Source: Mesorhizobium sp. 65-26
Lineage (GTDB): Bacteria; Pseudomonadota; Alphaproteobacteria; Rhizobiales; Rhizobiaceae
Direction of reading: 5' to 3'
DNA length: 64,000 nucleotides
Assembly (NCBI GenBank): GCA_001899205.1
Contig: MKVL01000035.1
Location: forward strand, 1 to 64,000
This document shows, piece by piece, positions 61,941-64,000 of this stretch (positions within the stretch are counted from its first letter, which is position 1; each line of letters opens with the position of its first letter). The notes beneath the pieces are model-generated. The model searched no databases. It was not told the DNA's origin and saw only the letters and a program-made list of their open reading frames with translations. The position numbers were made by a program, and so were the translations under genes.

Positions 61941-63029
61941 ATGGCGACATTGCAGAATTTCGATGCCGAGATCGCCAAGACCAATCAGGTCGTGAAGGAC
62001 ATGCGCGCCAGGATCGAGCAGTCGGGCACGGTGCTCGACACGCTTGCCCAGGCGGACAAGAAGATCGGCGATGCCAATTTCGACATCGAGCATGCCCGCA
62101 TCGAGGATGTGCTGAAGCAGCAGAAGGTGATGGAAGCCAACATCGCCGACCTCATCATCGGACTGGAGGACGCCACCAACGTCTTCGGCGCCGAGTTCGA
62201 GAGCATGAAGAACTACACCGGCTGGGAAAACTTCGTCGGCATCTTCTCCAAGCAGCGCCAGCAGCGCCTGCGCACCGACCGCGTGCGCAACATGTCGCTT
62301 GCCGGCAACCTGCAGGAACTGCTGGCGAAATCCGACACCATCGTCGGCATCCTCAAATCGCAGAAGCAGATCCTCGACCAGCGCTACAAGACTTCGGAAG
62401 CCAGCCTGTCGCAGGTGATCGAACGCCGCAAGGCCACCATGGCCAATCTCGAGACGGTGCAGAAGCGCATCGAGGAGCTCAATCCGCTGCTGCTCGACAT
62501 CGAGAACAGGATCGCCGCCTCCACGACCCAGAAGGACCGCACCGAGCTCGAGGGCGAGCGCTCCAAGATGGCGACCGAATACAACGAGAAGCAGGCCAAG
62601 GAGCAGGAGCTGCTGGCCGAAAGCCAGACGCTGGAGCGCTACACCTCGATGTTCCAGACCTTCGTCGATTCACTCAACAACCAGATCGCCGCCCAGTCGA
62701 CGCTGATCAACAAGCTGACCATCGACACCGAGCAGCGCATCGTCCTCTACAAGGCGCTGGAGGATTCGCTGAAGACCGCCGCCCAGCAGGACGTCGCCCA
62801 CAAGATCAACACGCTGGGCAGCCAGGTCGACAACACGGCCGAGGAGACCATGGCCGGCATCGGCGCGGCCGCGCAGAAGCACATTGGCGACCTGCTGGAG
62901 ATGCACGAGAAGAACATGGTCGCCTCCGCCGACATCCAGCGGCGCAAGAAGCTTGCCGACGACGCCTTTGCCCGCCGCTTCGATGATGTGATGAAGAAGC
63001 ACAATGCGGCGAACTACGTGCAGTCCTAG
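61941..63029 (+). CDS. Long coiled-coil protein of unknown function
   Basis: A 362-residue, Gln/Glu/Lys-rich soluble protein. Nearly its whole length should be helical; heptad-like stretches lie at about 5-60 and 140-255 (ASLSQVIERRKATMANLETVQ in part, then KRIEELNPLLLDIENRI). No signal or membrane segment is seen. GGGGAGG stands five bases before the ATG at 61941; ATGs at 61920 and 61938 are alternatives. The next gene begins 32 bases downstream. I do not recognise the family; it bears some general resemblance to TelA/KlaA-type helical proteins, but not enough to claim. Confidence 0.8.
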   Translation: MATLQNFDAEIAKTNQVVKDMRARIEQSGTVLDTLAQADKKIGDANFDIEHARIEDVLKQQKVMEANIADLIIGLEDATNVFGAEFESMKNYTGWENFVGIFSKQRQQRLRTDRVRNMSLAGNLQELLAKSDTIVGILKSQKQILDQRYKTSEASLSQVIERRKATMANLETVQKRIEELNPLLLDIENRIAASTTQKDRTELEGERSKMATEYNEKQAKEQELLAESQTLERYTSMFQTFVDSLNNQIAAQSTLINKLTIDTEQRIVLYKALEDSLKTAAQQDVAHKINTLGSQVDNTAEETMAGIGAAAQKHIGDLLEMHEKNMVASADIQRRKKLADDAFARRFDDVMKKHNAANYVQS

Positions 63030-63061
63030 GTGGCGCCTGACCTCTTCCGCACGGCAGCCAT

Positions 63062-64000
63062 ATGACCCCTGAAAACGACGCCGCGGCCCGTTATTTCTCG
63101 GCGATCGGCGCGGCCCTCGCCGGCCTCGAGATCTTCATGCGCGACGACCGTTCGCCGCTTTACCGGCACGGCATCGTCGCCGCGATCGTGGCCGAATACA
63201 TCGCCCGGCTCGACAAATCCTTCGCCTGCTGGCGCAATCGCCTCGGATTCACGCAGAGCTTCCGCATCTCGCGCGCCGAGAGCGGCTTCCCGGTCTACCA
63301 GAACCTGCTCGAGCTTGAGAATGACCGCCGCCAGGCCGGGACGCGGCTCGCCAACATCCCGCAGCCCGACGAGTTGCGGGCGGAGATGGCCGACTTCATC
63401 CTGCGCCGCAAGGAGTTCCCCGAGGCGCTGCAGAAATCGATGGCCGAGCGGCTCTACCTCGAGGACATAGAAAGCGAGAACACCTTCGGCCCGTTCATCC
63501 TGGCGCAGACTGCCAAGGTGTCGGTCAACCCGAAGACGGCGAGACCCTACTATCTCGTCCACTGGGCGACCTTCGATGGCACCGCCAACCTGCCGCTGGT
63601 CTACATGGTGACGGTGGAGGATTCGTCTGAATCGATGGTCCGCCAGCTCGTCGACCGCGACGGCCGCCTCAACGAGAAGGTCGACATCCCCTTGCCGGTC
63701 GATGGACTGCTCAATCCCGAGCTTGCCCATCGCTTCGACGATTTCACCGAGAAGAACTCCGCCTACGCATTGTCGCCGGCCACCATCGCCGTCAACCTCG
63801 ACAAGGATTTCGAGCCTCTGCACCCCAAGCAATTGAGGCGTGTCGTGCTCGGCCCGTTCTATTCGGCCGGCATTACCGAGAACAATTCGACCGTCACCGA
63901 GGTGCTGGCCAGGGTGCGCAAGCCGGAAAACGCCTGGCTGCTGACGTGGACGATCCAGGAGATCTATTCCAAGGGCGAGAAGCCCGGCCGCAAGGGCCTG
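63062..64000 (+). CDS. Unidentified protein, 5' part (runs off the right edge)
   Basis: An open frame of 313 codons from ATG at 63062 to the last base of the window with no stop. The product begins MTPENDAAARYFSAIGAA and is a soluble, mixed alpha/beta protein by composition, with no signal peptide. No family is recognised. Codon use matches its neighbours, and the close spacing to the coiled-coil gene suggests one operon that continues beyond the window. Confidence 0.8.
   Translation, partial: MTPENDAAARYFSAIGAALAGLEIFMRDDRSPLYRHGIVAAIVAEYIARLDKSFACWRNRLGFTQSFRISRAESGFPVYQNLLELENDRRQAGTRLANIPQPDELRAEMADFILRRKEFPEALQKSMAERLYLEDIESENTFGPFILAQTAKVSVNPKTARPYYLVHWATFDGTANLPLVYMVTVEDSSESMVRQLVDRDGRLNEKVDIPLPVDGLLNPELAHRFDDFTEKNSAYALSPATIAVNLDKDFEPLHPKQLRRVVLGPFYSAGITENNSTVTEVLARVRKPENAWLLTWTIQEIYSKGEKPGRKGL

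Noticed and set aside
1-64000. CRISPR arrays, rRNA, tRNA, IS elements, prophage or attachment sites
   Set aside because: No regularly spaced repeats, no transposase, integrase or phage genes, and no tRNA cloverleaf seen in the intergenic gaps I read. A tRNA scan would settle the last point.

Overview
The window reads as a continuous stretch of chromosome from an alphaproteobacterium of the order Hyphomicrobiales (Rhizobiales), most like Mesorhizobium or a close relative in Phyllobacteriaceae. This rests on the high GC content with strong third-position GC bias, the gene families (choXWV, RbsABC-type sugar uptake with a single-domain ATPase, DUF1285, MoxR/DUF58/DUF4159), separate petA, petB and petC genes, frequent GTG and TTG starts, and small intergenic repeats starting TAGAGCG. 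It was inferred without a database search. I saw no rRNA, tRNA, insertion sequence, prophage or CRISPR array. Most genes are housekeeping or metabolic, with a few poorly characterised islands.

Layout. 1-5.0 kb: the end of midA, then pgeF, a metal-ligand-less M24 protein, a lipoprotein, prs and a small cytochrome c. 5.2-7.5 kb: an AraC regulator divergent from an Fsr-type MFS exporter. 7.6-15.0 kb: a sugar or sugar-acid catabolic locus, with a divergent SMP-30 lactonase and then a GntR/FadR regulator, enolase-superfamily dehydratase, three-part ABC importer, SDR dehydrogenase and aldose epimerase-like protein. A 17-bp palindrome lies in the divergent promoter region. 15.3-18.5 kb: rplY, pth, an acidic conserved protein and ychF. 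18.5-25.7 kb: a DUF2478 protein, guanine deaminase divergent from an NCS2 purine permease, corA, two overlapping MaoC genes, apt and a SnoaL-like protein. 25.8-28.6 kb: the cytochrome bc1 operon petABC, transcribed leftward.

28.9-34.5 kb: a cupin protein, then a leftward unit with a possible 25-codon leader ORF, a hypothetical protein, two half-ABC exporters that probably pair, a GNAT acetyltransferase and a small protein. 34.7-38.2 kb: trmL, soxR with a SoxR-box-like sequence, a small lipoprotein, hemF preceded by a FixK/FNR-type box, and a DUF1059 protein. 38.4-40.1 kb: two adjacent exported proteins, one barrel-like and one a compact subtilase. 40.1-42.6 kb: cca, a CoA pyrophosphatase NUDIX protein and DUF1285, leftward. 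42.8-49.7 kb: the MoxR/DUF58/DUF4159/membrane-protein operon. 49.7-51.5 kb: clpS and three small leftward genes. 51.8-53.9 kb: an OmpR-type response regulator and histidine kinase. 54.1-56.2 kb: an autotransporter. 56.4-59.5 kb: the choline importer choXWV with a hairpin between choX and choW. 59.8-64 kb: tdk, a GT4 glycosyltransferase, a coiled-coil protein and an unidentified protein that runs off the right edge.

The clearest functional units are the sugar-acid pathway, the bc1 complex, purine salvage (guaD, permease, apt), choline uptake and the MoxR complex. The least understood, and most worth study, are the subtilase/barrel pair at 38.4-40.1 kb, the leader-ORF/hairpin arrangement before the ABC exporter operon, and the coiled-coil pair at the right edge.
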